DNA of 11,252 nt from Caulobacterales bacterium (lineage in GTDB: Bacteria > Pseudomonadota > Alphaproteobacteria > Caulobacterales > Caulobacteraceae). Both the position numbers and the translations under genes were made by a program. The DNA is taken from contig CANKEA010000020.1 in the NCBI GenBank assembly GCA_947480815.1, positions 1 through 11,252 of the forward strand, in the 5' to 3' direction. Shown here piece by piece: positions 1 to 7,165 of the stretch. Under the pieces are notes generated by a model that saw only the letters and a program-made list of their open reading frames with translations, was not told the origin of the DNA and made no database searches. Position 1 is the stretch's first letter. The number at the start of each line of letters is the position of its first letter.

Positions 1-238
1 CAACGCCGCTATCAAATTCGCCCTGGCTTCGGCCCACGCCGCGAAAATTGAAGCGCAGGGTGGCGAAACCCCGCTTCATGAAGAGGTGATAGAGTTGCAC
101 CGCCACCGGGTGGTTCATCGAGCCGCCGGCCCGCGGGTGCGGGTGCAGGATCAAGGCGATCGGCGCGGTCTCCCGTTTGCCGGGCGAATAGCGCCCTTCG
201 ATACGTCCGGCGGCGCCGGTCAGAACGACCTCAGGCAT
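1..238 (-). CDS. alpha/beta hydrolase, N-terminal part (cut by window edge)
   Basis: About 79 N-terminal residues of an alpha/beta-hydrolase-fold protein, running off the left edge. Visible motifs are LHPHPRAGG (about residues 31-39, the oxyanion-side HPHP..GG strand-loop typical of this bacterial group), then a second core strand with RFNFRGVGRSQGEFDSG near residues 63-78. The catalytic Ser, Asp and His would lie beyond the window, so activity cannot be judged. The family is often annotated as a COG2945-type hydrolase or esterase of unknown substrate. The ATG at 238-236 is chosen because a purine-rich TAAGGG lies about 6-11 bases upstream on this strand and no earlier in-frame motif is needed. 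It is divergent from iscR and shares its 150-base promoter region. A Fe-S link is suggested only by position. Confidence 0.85.
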   Translation of the reverse strand, partial: MPEVVLTGAAGRIEGRYSPGKRETAPIALILHPHPRAGGSMNHPVAVQLYHLFMKRGFATLRFNFRGVGRSQGEFDSGV

Positions 239-254
239 GGCGTACCCTTACTGA

Positions 255-274
255 TGTGGGCCTTGCGGCCCTCA
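255..274 (-). promoter_or_regulatory. GNRA-capped hairpin in hydrolase leader
   Basis: On the minus strand GGGCC-GCAA-GGCCC forms a perfect 5-bp GC stem (258-262 with 267-271) closed by a GCAA tetraloop. After a T-T mismatch two more pairs extend the stem. It sits about 17 bases upstream of the hydrolase start codon, next to its ribosome binding site, so it could affect translation of that gene. It has no following T-run, so it is not a terminator. Functional meaning is inference only. Confidence 0.3.
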
Positions 275-275
275 A

Positions 276-300
276 ATACTTGACTGCTGCAGTAGGACTT
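276..300 (+). promoter_or_regulatory. IscR-like operator (type 1 palindrome)
   Basis: The 25 bases read ATACTTGACT-GCTGC-AGTAGGACTT. The left half fits the E. coli type 1 IscR consensus as I remember it (ATASYYGACT) at every position. The right half keeps the AGT core and two purines but is weaker. About 18 of 25 positions agree. It lies upstream of a gene encoding an IscR with all cluster ligands, and it overlaps the probable -35 element. Both points fit autorepression by holo-IscR. Alphaproteobacterial IscR may prefer a variant motif (the iron-Rhodo-box of Rhodobacter), so exact specificity is not settled. Confidence 0.6.
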
Positions 301-308
301 TCTACATC
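280..308 (+). promoter_or_regulatory. putative iscR-suf operon promoter
   Basis: TTGACT at 280-285 is a near-consensus -35 hexamer (5 of 6). A 17-base spacer leads to TACATC at 303-308, a weak -10 (3 of 6). It would give a leader of roughly 75 bases before the iscR ATG at 389. The -35 lies inside the IscR-like palindrome, so bound IscR would block RNA polymerase. This is a pattern call; the start site is not known. Confidence 0.45.
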
Positions 309-324
309 CTCCCTGCGCGAAGGC

Positions 325-344
325 GCGGCTTGTAACATAGCCGC
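325..344 (+). other. inverted repeat in iscR leader
   Basis: GCGGCT (325-330) and AGCCGC (339-344) are perfect inverted repeats around an 8-base spacer that is itself nearly symmetric (TGTAACAT). It could be a leader hairpin or a second protein-binding dyad in the divergent region. It is not followed by a T-run. In GC-rich DNA such a 6-bp dyad can arise by chance. Confidence 0.25.
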
Positions 345-388
345 CCCCTCGAACGCCTAGTAAAATCGCATAGAGAGTACGCAGAGTC

Positions 389-844
389 ATGCAGCTGGGC
401 ACTAAGGGACGTTACGCTGTAATGGCGATGACCGACCTGGCTGGGCGTCAGGGCGACGCTGCAGGCCGTGCCGTCGCCCTGGCCGACATCGCCGCCCGTC
501 AGGAAATCTCGCTGTCTTATTTAGAGCAGCTTTTCGCGCGTTTGCGCCGGCGTGGGCTGGTTATTAGCGCCCGCGGCCCAGGCGGTGGCTATCGCCTGGC
601 CAAGGCCGCCGACGAGACCCTGATCTCCGACATTATTTTTGCGGTCGATGAGCCGCTGCGAGCCACACGCTGCAAAGCTACCGGTTCCAAGGGCTGTATG
701 GCGCGCGGCGAGCGCTGTCTGACCCACGATCTGTGGGACGAGATGGGCCGCCGAATCCATGGCTACCTCGAATCGGTGTCGCTGGCGGACGTGTTAGAGG
801 GCAAGTTGCATGAGCGCCCCGCCCTGGGGCTTTCGGCAGCATGA
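389..844 (+). CDS. iscR: IscR, Rrf2-family Fe-S sensing repressor
   Basis: A 151-residue Rrf2-family regulator, close to the usual 150-165. It starts MQLGTKGRYAV, the standard Rrf2 N-terminus, which fixes the ATG at 389. The winged helix-turn-helix includes ISLSYLEQLFARLRRRGLV (about 40-58) and the wing GPGGGYRLA (63-71). Cluster ligands are all present: C95, C103, C110 and H113 in the CLTHDLW motif. Spacings are Cx7Cx6Cx2H, slightly longer than E. coli IscR (Cx5Cx5Cx2H). In the family, [2Fe-2S]-IscR represses its own operon and is relieved when clusters are scarce. It heads the suf operon, an IscR-like palindrome lies upstream, and its TGA overlaps the next ATG (ATGA at 841-844). RirA, another Rrf2 iron regulator, is less likely given the CLTH motif. 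Confidence 0.93.
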   Translation: MQLGTKGRYAVMAMTDLAGRQGDAAGRAVALADIAARQEISLSYLEQLFARLRRRGLVISARGPGGGYRLAKAADETLISDIIFAVDEPLRATRCKATGSKGCMARGERCLTHDLWDEMGRRIHGYLESVSLADVLEGKLHERPALGLSAA

Positions 845-1950
845 GCGTCTATCTGGACTACAACGCCAGCTCAAAGGTTCGGCCTCAGGCCATCGAGGCT
901 GCGCTTAAGGCCTTGCAGTTGGCTGGCAACGCCTCGTCGATCCACGGTCCAGGCCGCGCCGCGCGCGCCATGATCGAGGACGCAAGAGCCGCCGTGGCCG
1001 ATCTGGTGGGTGCAATTCCAGGGCAAGTCACCTTCACCAGCGGCGGCACAGAGGCCAATAACCTGGCCATCATGAGTGCCAAGGTGTCGGGAATTGAGCG
1101 CTTGATTGTGCTGTCGACCGAGCATGAGAGCATTATCGCCACGGCCCACGCTTCGGGACTTCAGGTTCTAAGCTGGCCGGTTGACGGTCTGGGCCTTGCC
1201 GACCTGGATTGGCTGCAAGCGATACTGGCGGACGGCACGCCGTCTATGACCTGCTTGGCCATGGCCAATAGTGAGACTGGCGTCATCCAGCCGATTGGGG
1301 CTGTCGCTGCCCTGACCGGACCAGCGGGGGCCTGGCTCCACGTCGATGCGGTGCAGACCGCGGGAAAGCTGGCCATCGATTTCCAGTCTATGGGTGCCGA
1401 CACCCTGGCCCTGTCGGGGCACAAGGTTGGCGGGCCGCAGGGATCGGGTGCCCTGGTCGCTTCAGGGCGGATCAATCTGGTCCGAATCCAGCACGGCGGC
1501 GGGCACGAGCGTGGCCGCAGGGCGGGCACCGAGAACCTGTCTGGTATCGTCGGCTTCGCCGCTGCGGCCTGGGCCAGCAAGCCGAACGCCCTGGCGCATC
1601 AGGCCCTTTGGCGCGACGCGGCGGCAGAGCGGCTCAAGGCGGCCGGCGCGGTGGTGATGGGCGAGGGCGCACCACGCCTTCCGCAAACCCTGTCCATCGC
1701 CATGCCCGGATTCGGCTCCGAACTGCAGGTCATGTCGCTCGATCTGGCGGGCTATGCGGTCAGTGCCGGTGCGGCCTGTTCTTCGGGCAAGGTCACGGGT
1801 AGCGCTGTGATCAAGGCCATGGGTCGCGAGGACCTGGCCAACTTCACCCTGCGCATCAGCGGCGGGTGGGACACGACAGAAGCCGATTGGCAGGGCTTTG
1901 CGGAGGCGTGGGTGCAAGCCTATGCCCGCGTCGCTCGGAGAGTTGCGTAA
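841..1950 (+). CDS. cysteine desulfurase, class I (IscS/NifS-like)
   Basis: A 369-residue PLP-dependent class I cysteine desulfurase. It removes sulfur from L-cysteine, giving alanine and an enzyme-bound persulfide. It has LDYNAS at residues 5-10, the phosphate-binding SGGTEANN (67-74), H95 in the STEHES segment (PLP-stacking), the HVDAVQ strand (167-172), the PLP Schiff-base lysine K195 in [24 protein letters not shown] (219-232), and catalytic C313 in the loop AACSSGK. All key residues are intact, so it should be active. It is somewhat shorter than E. coli IscS (404) and lacks that protein's C-terminal extension. It is distinct from SufS at 5176, so the operon has two desulfurases. The start overlaps the iscR stop by four bases, and sufB begins one base after its stop. 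Whether it feeds SufB directly or serves tRNA thiolation cannot be told from sequence. Confidence 0.92.
   Translation: MSVYLDYNASSKVRPQAIEAALKALQLAGNASSIHGPGRAARAMIEDARAAVADLVGAIPGQVTFTSGGTEANNLAIMSAKVSGIERLIVLSTEHESIIATAHASGLQVLSWPVDGLGLADLDWLQAILADGTPSMTCLAMANSETGVIQPIGAVAALTGPAGAWLHVDAVQTAGKLAIDFQSMGADTLALSGHKVGGPQGSGALVASGRINLVRIQHGGGHERGRRAGTENLSGIVGFAAAAWASKPNALAHQALWRDAAAERLKAAGAVVMGEGAPRLPQTLSIAMPGFGSELQVMSLDLAGYAVSAGAACSSGKVTGSAVIKAMGREDLANFTLRISGGWDTTEADWQGFAEAWVQAYARVARRVA
1937..1942 (+). promoter_or_regulatory. ribosome binding site deciding the sufB start
   Basis: GGAGAG lies nine bases before the ATG at 1952. It supports that start over an in-frame ATG at 1898, which lies inside the upstream desulfurase gene. 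Confidence 0.6.
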
Positions 1951-1951
1951 C

Positions 1952-3421
1952 ATGGCCGCCGTCAAACAGACCGTTGAGCAGGTAAAGGCGCTGGAGTCGT
2001 ATGAGCACGGCTTTGTCAGCGACATCGAGAGCGAGTTCGCTCCTAAGGGTCTGTCAGCCGATATCGTGCGCTTTATCAGCGCCAAGAAAGACGAGCCCCA
2101 GTGGATGCTGGACTGGCGGCTAGAGGCCTATGAGCGCTGGCGGAGCCTGGATGAGCCGCACTGGGCCGAGGTCCAATTCCCACCCATCGACTACCAGGAC
2201 TCTTACTATTACGCCGCACCTAAGACCAAGGATGGGCCAGCGAGCCTTGATGAGGTCGATCCAGACCTGCTGGCCGTTTATGCCAAGCTGGGCATCCCGC
2301 TTAAGGAGCAGGAAGTCCTGGCTGGCGTCGTCGGGGCACCGCGCTATGCCGTGGATGCCGTGTTCGACAGCGTCAGCGTGGTCACGACCTTCAAGAAGGA
2401 ATTGGCTGAGGTCGGGGTGATCTTCTGCTCCATGAGCGAGGCGATCCGCGAGCATCCGGACTTGGTTCGGAAGTACCTTGGGACTGTCGTGCCCACGAGC
2501 GACAACTACTACGCCTGCCTCAATGCGGCGGTCTTCAGCGACGGCAGCTTCGTCTATGTTCCACCGGGCGTGCGCTGCCCAATGGAGCTGAGCACCTATT
2601 TCCGTATCAATGCCGAGAACTCAGGCCAGTTCGAGCGTACCCTGATCATCGCCGACAAGGCGGCCTACGTTTCGTATCTAGAGGGCTGCACCGCCCCGAT
2701 GCGCGATGAAAACCAGTTGCATGCCGCCGTGGTCGAGTTGGTGCTGCTGGACGATGCTGAGATAAAATATTCCACCGTGCAGAATTGGTACCCGGGCGAT
2801 CCGGTCACCGGCAAGGGCGGGATCTACAACTTCGTCACCAAGCGCGCCGACTGTCGTGGTGACCGCTCTAAGGTCAGCTGGACCCAGGTCGAGACGGGCA
2901 GCGCCATCACCTGGAAATACCCCTCCTGCGTGCTGCGGGGCGAGGGCAGCTCGGGCGAGTTTTACTCAATCGCTGTGACCAACGGCCGTCAGCAAGCCGA
3001 CACCGGCACCAAGATGATCCATCTGGGTGCAAATACGAAGTCACGTATCGTCTCGAAGGGCATCAGCGCTGGCCATTCGTCGAACACTTACCGTGGGCTC
3101 GTCTCGGCTCACCCTAAGGCCATAGGCAGCCGCAACTTCACCCAATGCGACAGCCTGCTAATCGGCAAGGGCTGCGCCGCGAACACGATCCCCTATGTCG
3201 AGGCCCGCAACGGACAATCGATTTTCGAACATGAGGCGACTACAACGCGCCTTTCCGAGGACCAGCTGTTCTACGCCCGCCAGCGTGGGCTATCTCAGGA
3301 AGAGGCCGTGGCCCTGCTGGTCAACGGTTTCGTGCGCGAGGTGCTGCAAGAACTACCGATGGAGTTCGCCGTCGAGGCCCAGAAGCTTGTGGCGATTAGT
3401 TTGGAAGGGTCTGTCGGCTGA
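1952..3421 (+). CDS. sufB: Fe-S cluster assembly scaffold SufB
   Basis: A 489-residue SufB, close to the 495 of E. coli. SufB forms the SufBC2D complex in the cytosol, accepts persulfide sulfur and builds the nascent cluster. Residues matching those known to matter are present: C246 in YLEGCTAPM (E. coli C254), C399 in [11 protein letters not shown] (E. coli C405), and the EHEAT stretch at 426-430 that holds the glutamate-histidine-glutamate important for assembly. The beta-helix core runs about residues 190-420, and the C-terminal helical region [16 protein letters not shown] (438-453) contacts SufC. The start at 1952 is chosen for the GGAGAG upstream and the normal N-terminus; a longer in-frame extension to 1898 would overlap the desulfurase. 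The stop TGA shares one base with the sufC ATG (TGATG). No oddity seen. Confidence 0.97.
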   Translation: MAAVKQTVEQVKALESYEHGFVSDIESEFAPKGLSADIVRFISAKKDEPQWMLDWRLEAYERWRSLDEPHWAEVQFPPIDYQDSYYYAAPKTKDGPASLDEVDPDLLAVYAKLGIPLKEQEVLAGVVGAPRYAVDAVFDSVSVVTTFKKELAEVGVIFCSMSEAIREHPDLVRKYLGTVVPTSDNYYACLNAAVFSDGSFVYVPPGVRCPMELSTYFRINAENSGQFERTLIIADKAAYVSYLEGCTAPMRDENQLHAAVVELVLLDDAEIKYSTVQNWYPGDPVTGKGGIYNFVTKRADCRGDRSKVSWTQVETGSAITWKYPSCVLRGEGSSGEFYSIAVTNGRQQADTGTKMIHLGANTKSRIVSKGISAGHSSNTYRGLVSAHPKAIGSRNFTQCDSLLIGKGCAANTIPYVEARNGQSIFEHEATTTRLSEDQLFYARQRGLSQEEAVALLVNGFVREVLQELPMEFAVEAQKLVAISLEGSVG

Positions 3422-4161
3422 TGCTGTCTATTCAAGAGCTCTCTGCATCCGTTGGCGAAAAGCCCATTCTTAATGGCCTTTCGCTCACGGTTCCGGCTGG
3501 TGAAGTGCATGCCATCATGGGCCCTAACGGTGCGGGAAAATCGACCCTGTCCTATGTCCTGACCGGTCGCGAGGGCTATGAGGTCACCGGCGGGACTGCA
3601 ACGCTCGATGGCGTGAATCTGCTGTCCCTGGTCCCGGAGGATCGCGCCGCAAAAGGCCTATTCCTGTCGTTTCAGTACCCCCTGGAAATTCCTGGCGTGC
3701 CCGCGCTGACGTTCGTGCGCGCGGCCCTCAATGCCCAACGCAAGGCCCGTAGCGAGGATGAGTTGGCCGCACCGGCCTTTCTCAAACTGGCCCGTGAGAA
3801 GGCCGCTGCACTGAAGATCGACTTCGATATGCTCAAGCGGCCGCTGAATGTCGGCTTCTCGGGCGGCGAGAAGAAGCGGATGGAAATCCTGCAGATGGCG
3901 ATGCTGGAACCCCGCTTCTCCATCCTTGATGAGACGGACAGTGGCCTGGACATCGACGCCCTTAAGATCGTCGCCGAGGGGGTCAACGCATTGCGCGGGC
4001 CCGATCGTGGCATGCTGGTGATAACCCACTACCAACGCCTGCTGGACTACATCAAACCCGATCGCGTTTCGGTGCTGGCCAATGGCCGTATCGTTGCGAC
4101 GGGCGGGCCGGAACTCGCGCTCGAACTGGAAAGGAGCGGTTACGACCGCTACGCCGCATGA
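3421..4161 (+). CDS. sufC: Fe-S assembly ATPase SufC
   Basis: A 246-residue ABC-type ATPase of normal SufC length (E. coli 248). ATP binding and dimerisation of SufC drive shape change in SufB-SufD that opens the site where the cluster forms. Seen in order: Walker A GPNGAGKST (34-42, K40), Q-loop Q85 in FLSFQYP, signature FSGGEKKR (146-153), Walker B FSILDE (166-171) with catalytic E171, the SufC hallmark ETDSGLDIDALK (171-182), and the H-loop H203 in ITHYQRLL. It has no membrane segment, as expected for this soluble member of the ABC family. GGAAGGG lies about 11 bases before the start. It shares one base with sufB and overlaps the sufD start by four bases (ATGA at 4158-4161), so coupled synthesis of the complex is likely. 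Confidence 0.97.
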   Translation: MLSIQELSASVGEKPILNGLSLTVPAGEVHAIMGPNGAGKSTLSYVLTGREGYEVTGGTATLDGVNLLSLVPEDRAAKGLFLSFQYPLEIPGVPALTFVRAALNAQRKARSEDELAAPAFLKLAREKAAALKIDFDMLKRPLNVGFSGGEKKRMEILQMAMLEPRFSILDETDSGLDIDALKIVAEGVNALRGPDRGMLVITHYQRLLDYIKPDRVSVLANGRIVATGGPELALELERSGYDRYAA

Positions 4162-5176
4162 GCCTGGCGCTCGCCATTGACACGGGTGATAAGACCCAGC
4201 TGCCGTCGCGCCGCGACGAAGCATGGCGCTGGTCCGATCTCGCCGGTCAGATCCTTGACATGCCCGCGACATCGCCCGTTGGCGAGGCGAAAGGCGAGGG
4301 GCCGTTTTCCGTCCTGGCCAACTGCACCACAGTGGTCGTTAATGGCCGCGGGGCTAAGCGGATAGACCTGTTGGCGGGCCAGACCGTCGCCCTGCGTTTC
4401 GTTTCCCAAGTGAGGGTACAGCGCACGCGGCGCAGATGGTGGTCACCGTGCAGGGCAAGGCGACACTGCTGGAGTCCTACGAGGGTCAAGCGACCGGCTA
4501 CCTGGCACACGCGGGACTGCGCATCGACGTCTCGGCCGGCGCAAGCTTAGAGCGCATCGTGCTGGCCGATGATGCCGCCGACGCTATCACCGTGTCCCTG
4601 GCTGACGTGACCCTGGCCCCCGGCGCGTCGTTCGCCCAGACCGTGCTGATCAGCGGGGCCAAACGTCAGAGGATCGAGACCCATCTTGAACATCCAGGTG
4701 GCGGGGCCAACGTCCGTATGGACGGGGCCTATCTGATCTCCGGCCGTCGACATGGCGACATCACCACGGTCGTCGATCATATCGCCCGCGACGGGACGAC
4801 CAATCAACTGATCAAGGGAATGGTGCGTGATCAGGGCCGCGCGGTGTTTCAGGGCAAAATTGTGGTGGCACACGGGGCTGACGGAACCGACGCCCGTATG
4901 GGCCATCATGCCCTGATCCTGTCTGATCGCGCTGAAGTCGATGCTAAGCCGGAACTGCTGATCTTTGCCGATGATGTGCAGTGCGCCCACGGCAATTCTA
5001 TCGGTGCCCTGGACCAGGACGCCCTGTTCTACGCCCGCCAACGTGGCCTGCCGCTGGATGAGGCCAAGACGATTCTAACAGCCGCGTTTGTAGCAGAGGT
5101 GGTCGACCGTATCGAGCATGAAGGCGCGCGCGCCATCGCCGCCGCCTGGACCGCAGCTCGCCTGGAGCAGGGCTGA
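4158..5176 (+). CDS. sufD: Fe-S assembly protein SufD, frameshifted as sequenced
   Basis: SufD pairs with SufB in SufBC2D and helps iron entry. The gene is split over two frames. The first frame from 4158 carries the usual LPSRRDEAWRWSDLAG motif and stays SufD-like to about 4410, then reads unrelated Arg/Trp-rich residues to a stop at 4548-4550. The SufD sequence resumes in the -1 frame from about 4409 (GEGTAHAAQ expected, then VVTVQGKATLLESYEGQ) and continues to 5176. Restoring one G in CAAGTGAGGG near 4410 gives one protein of about 339 residues. This is short beside E. coli SufD (423), with little sequence before the LPSRR motif. The family motif QCAHGNSIG (codons 4979-5005) keeps the cysteine and histidine matching E. 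coli C358 and H360, and LFYARQRGL follows. The ATG at 4436 has no good ribosome binding site. Either a sequencing error or a true null. Confidence 0.85.
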
Positions 5177-6390
5177 TGGCCTTTGACATCGAAGCCATCC
5201 GCACCGAGTTCCCGATCCTGTCCCGCTCGGTGCACGGCAAGCCGCTGATTTACCTGGACAGCGCCGCCAGCGCCCAAAAGCCGCGCGCGGTGATCGAGGC
5301 TATGACCCAGGCGATGACCACGAGCTATTCCAACGTGCATCGCGGGCTTCATACCCTGGCCAATGAGACGACCGATGCCTACGAGGCGGCCCGCCGCAGT
5401 GTGGCAAGGCTGCTCAATGCGGACACGAACCAGATCGTCTTTACCAAGGGAGCGACCGAGGCGATTAATCTTGTGGCGGCGGGCCTCGGTCATTCCATCC
5501 AGCCTGGTGCCGAGATCTTGCTCAGCCAGATGGAGCATCACGCCAATATCGTGCCCTGGCATTTCCTCCGCGAACGTCATGGTGCCGTGCTGCGGTTTGT
5601 GCCGGTTGATGACGATGGCGTGCTGGATATGGCTGCGCTGGAGGCCATGTTGGGCCCACGCACGCGCATGGTGGCGATCACCCACATTTCGAATGTGCTG
5701 GGTACGATCAACCCGGTGCGCCGTATCGCTGACCTGGCCCATGCGGTGGGGGCTCAGGTACTGATCGATGGTTGCCAGGGCATCGCTCATGAGACGGTCG
5801 ATGTGCAGGCGCTTGACGCTGATTTCTATGTTTTCAGCGGCCATAAGCTCTACGGCCCCACGGGTATCGGTGCCCTGTACGGCAAGAGCGATGCCCTGGC
5901 CGCTCTCCCGCCCTATCAGGGCGGTGGAGAGATGATCAGCAGCGTCAGCGAGGACGCTATCACCTACGCTGACCCTCCGCATCGGTTCGAGGCCGGCACG
6001 CCGCCAATCCTGGAGGCGATCGGCCTGGGCGCGGCGATCGACTGGCTGGAAACCCAGGATCGACAGGCCATTGGTGCCCACGCAAAGGCACTCTACGTCC
6101 GGGCAGTCGAGATATTAGGCGATTACAACTGGCTAAAGATAATCGGACAAGCATCTGATAAGGCTGCCATACTGAGCTTTTCCGTTGAGGGGGCCCACGC
6201 CCACGATGTGGCGCAGATCCTGGACCGTTACGGTGTGGCGGTGCGGGCTGGAACCCATTGTGCAGAACCGTTGATGCGCCGATTTGGCCTGACGTCGAGC
6301 GCGCGCGCCTCTTTCGCCCTATATAATACCCTCGCCGAAGCAGAGGCTTTCGCCGACGCCTTGGTGAAGGCTCACGGTTTCTTCGCTTAA
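5176..6390 (+). CDS. sufS: cysteine desulfurase SufS (class II)
   Basis: A 404-residue PLP enzyme (E. coli SufS 406) that supplies persulfide sulfur to SufBCD. It begins with the standard FDIEAIRTEFPIL N-terminus. Motifs include YLDSAASAQKP (26-36), the SNVHRGLHTLAN segment (52-63), TKGATEAINLV (90-100), EHHANIVPW (120-128, H121 stacking on PLP), ISNVLGT (171-177), VLIDGCQ (195-201) with a Gly-Cys where Gly-Ala is common, the Schiff-base lysine K224 in SGHKLYGPTG, and the catalytic C362 in RAGTHCAEPLM. Class II enzymes are slow alone and normally use SufE or SufU, neither of which is encoded here. The ATG shares one base with the sufD stop (TGATG), and GGAG lies eight bases upstream. Its product pairs functionally with the scaffold genes directly upstream. 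Confidence 0.96.
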   Translation: MAFDIEAIRTEFPILSRSVHGKPLIYLDSAASAQKPRAVIEAMTQAMTTSYSNVHRGLHTLANETTDAYEAARRSVARLLNADTNQIVFTKGATEAINLVAAGLGHSIQPGAEILLSQMEHHANIVPWHFLRERHGAVLRFVPVDDDGVLDMAALEAMLGPRTRMVAITHISNVLGTINPVRRIADLAHAVGAQVLIDGCQGIAHETVDVQALDADFYVFSGHKLYGPTGIGALYGKSDALAALPPYQGGGEMISSVSEDAITYADPPHRFEAGTPPILEAIGLGAAIDWLETQDRQAIGAHAKALYVRAVEILGDYNWLKIIGQASDKAAILSFSVEGAHAHDVAQILDRYGVAVRAGTHCAEPLMRRFGLTSSARASFALYNTLAEAEAFADALVKAHGFFA

Positions 6391-6405
6391 CGATGCAAGA
6401 TTGAG

Positions 6406-6768
6406 ATGATGGACGACGCCACCGCCAACCCCGTTGCTGCAGTTGCCCTCTCGCAACAGGAACTCGATCGCCTGACTGATCAGCTGATCGATAAGCTCAA
6501 AACCGTGTTCGATCCGGAAATCCCGGTCGATATCTATGAGCTTGGTCTGATCTATAAGGTCGATGTCTCGGATGACCGCGAGGTGGCCATCGACATGACC
6601 CTGACCGCGCCGGGTTGCCCGGTGGCCGGGGAAATGCCCATTTGGGTGCGCGATGCCGTTTTGACCATTCCGGAAATCAAGGCCTGTAAGGTCGATCTAG
6701 TGTTCGAGCCGCCATGGGATCAATCGCGAATGAGCGACGAGGCCAAGCTTCAGTTGAACATGTTCTGA
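6406..6768 (+). CDS. sufT: SufT, DUF59/MIP18-family Fe-S maturation protein
   Basis: A 120-residue DUF59 (MIP18) protein. The family, SufT in suf operons and Cia2 in eukaryotes, helps mature or deliver Fe-S clusters to target enzymes; the mechanism is only partly known. Hallmarks are FDPEIPVDIYELGLIY (35-50), MTLTAPGCPVAGEMP (64-78) with the conserved cysteine in APGCP, and the C-terminal WDQSRMSDEAKLQLNMF. The N-terminal 20 residues are Ala/Val-rich and unconserved. Two ATGs are adjacent (6406 and 6409); either could be used. Only 15 bases separate it from sufS, with a weak ribosome binding site, and its TGA shares one base with the next start. Length and motifs are normal for alphaproteobacterial suf operons. 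Confidence 0.92.
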   Translation: MMDDATANPVAAVALSQQELDRLTDQLIDKLKTVFDPEIPVDIYELGLIYKVDVSDDREVAIDMTLTAPGCPVAGEMPIWVRDAVLTIPEIKACKVDLVFEPPWDQSRMSDEAKLQLNMF

Positions 6769-7157
6769 TGGAAACCGTCGGCCCCCGTGTTCGCCGCCCC
6801 CGTCCGCCCGCCGTCACCCTGACGGAGGCGGCCGCTGCGCGCGTGCGTGAGATCATGCTTCGTTCAGACCAGCCCTATGCCGGCTTGCGTGTGGGTGTGA
6901 AGGCGGCGGGCTGTGCAGGGCAGAGCTATACGATGGAATACGCTCTGGCCGCCGATCCGCATGACGAGGTTGTGCAGGACAAGGGTGTGACGATCCTCAT
7001 CGAGCCAAAGGCTGTCCTGTTTCTGCTGGGGTCTGAAATTGACTATGAGGCGGGCGACCTAGCGGCCAAGTTCGTGTTCCGCAATCCGAACGAGACTGAC
7101 GCATGCGGTTGCGGCGAGAGCGTGACGATCACGCCTGCGACCAGCGCGGACGCCTAA
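6768..7157 (+). CDS. sufA: A-type Fe-S carrier (SufA/HesB/IscA family)
   Basis: A 129-residue A-type carrier that receives clusters from the scaffold and passes them to apo-proteins. The three conserved cysteines are C49 in AAGCAGQSY, and C113 and C115 in DACGCGES. Other family motifs are VTLTEAAAARV (16-26), LRVGVKAAGC (40-49), and the LGSEIDYE and AAKFVFRNPN stretches (87-108). The N-terminus carries about 14 extra residues rich in Arg and Pro before the domain. The ATG at 6768, overlapping the sufT stop by one base, is preferred. An in-frame ATG at 6714 lies inside sufT and would add an unrelated extension. SufA, IscA and ErpA are hard to separate by sequence; SufA is chosen for the operon context. 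Confidence 0.9.
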   Translation: METVGPRVRRPRPPAVTLTEAAAARVREIMLRSDQPYAGLRVGVKAAGCAGQSYTMEYALAADPHDEVVQDKGVTILIEPKAVLFLLGSEIDYEAGDLAAKFVFRNPNETDACGCGESVTITPATSADA

Positions 7158-7165
7158 GACTCTCG

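Noticed and set aside
1898..1951. Upstream in-frame ATG extending SufB by 18 residues.
   Set aside because: It lies inside the desulfurase gene; the ATG at 1952 has a ribosome binding site and gives a normal SufB N-terminus.
1462..2085. 207-codon open frame on the minus strand opposite the desulfurase and sufB.
   Set aside because: It mirrors real genes and has no domain or ribosome binding site.
4402..4408. TTTCCCA heptamer at the sufD frameshift, a possible slippery site for programmed -1 frameshifting.
   Set aside because: The heptamer is out of phase: the sufD reading frame here is GTT-TCC-CAA, not T-TTC-CCA. No clear downstream pseudoknot was seen.
5029..6081. 350-codon open frame on the minus strand opposite sufS.
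   Set aside because: It is a shadow of sufS codon bias in GC-rich DNA, with no recognisable motifs and full overlap with a well-supported gene.
7103..7165. Upstream in-frame ATG extending the GT9 protein by 21 residues.
   Set aside because: The extension overlaps the conserved cysteine end of sufA, while MRILVYSMG at 7166 is a typical GT-B start.
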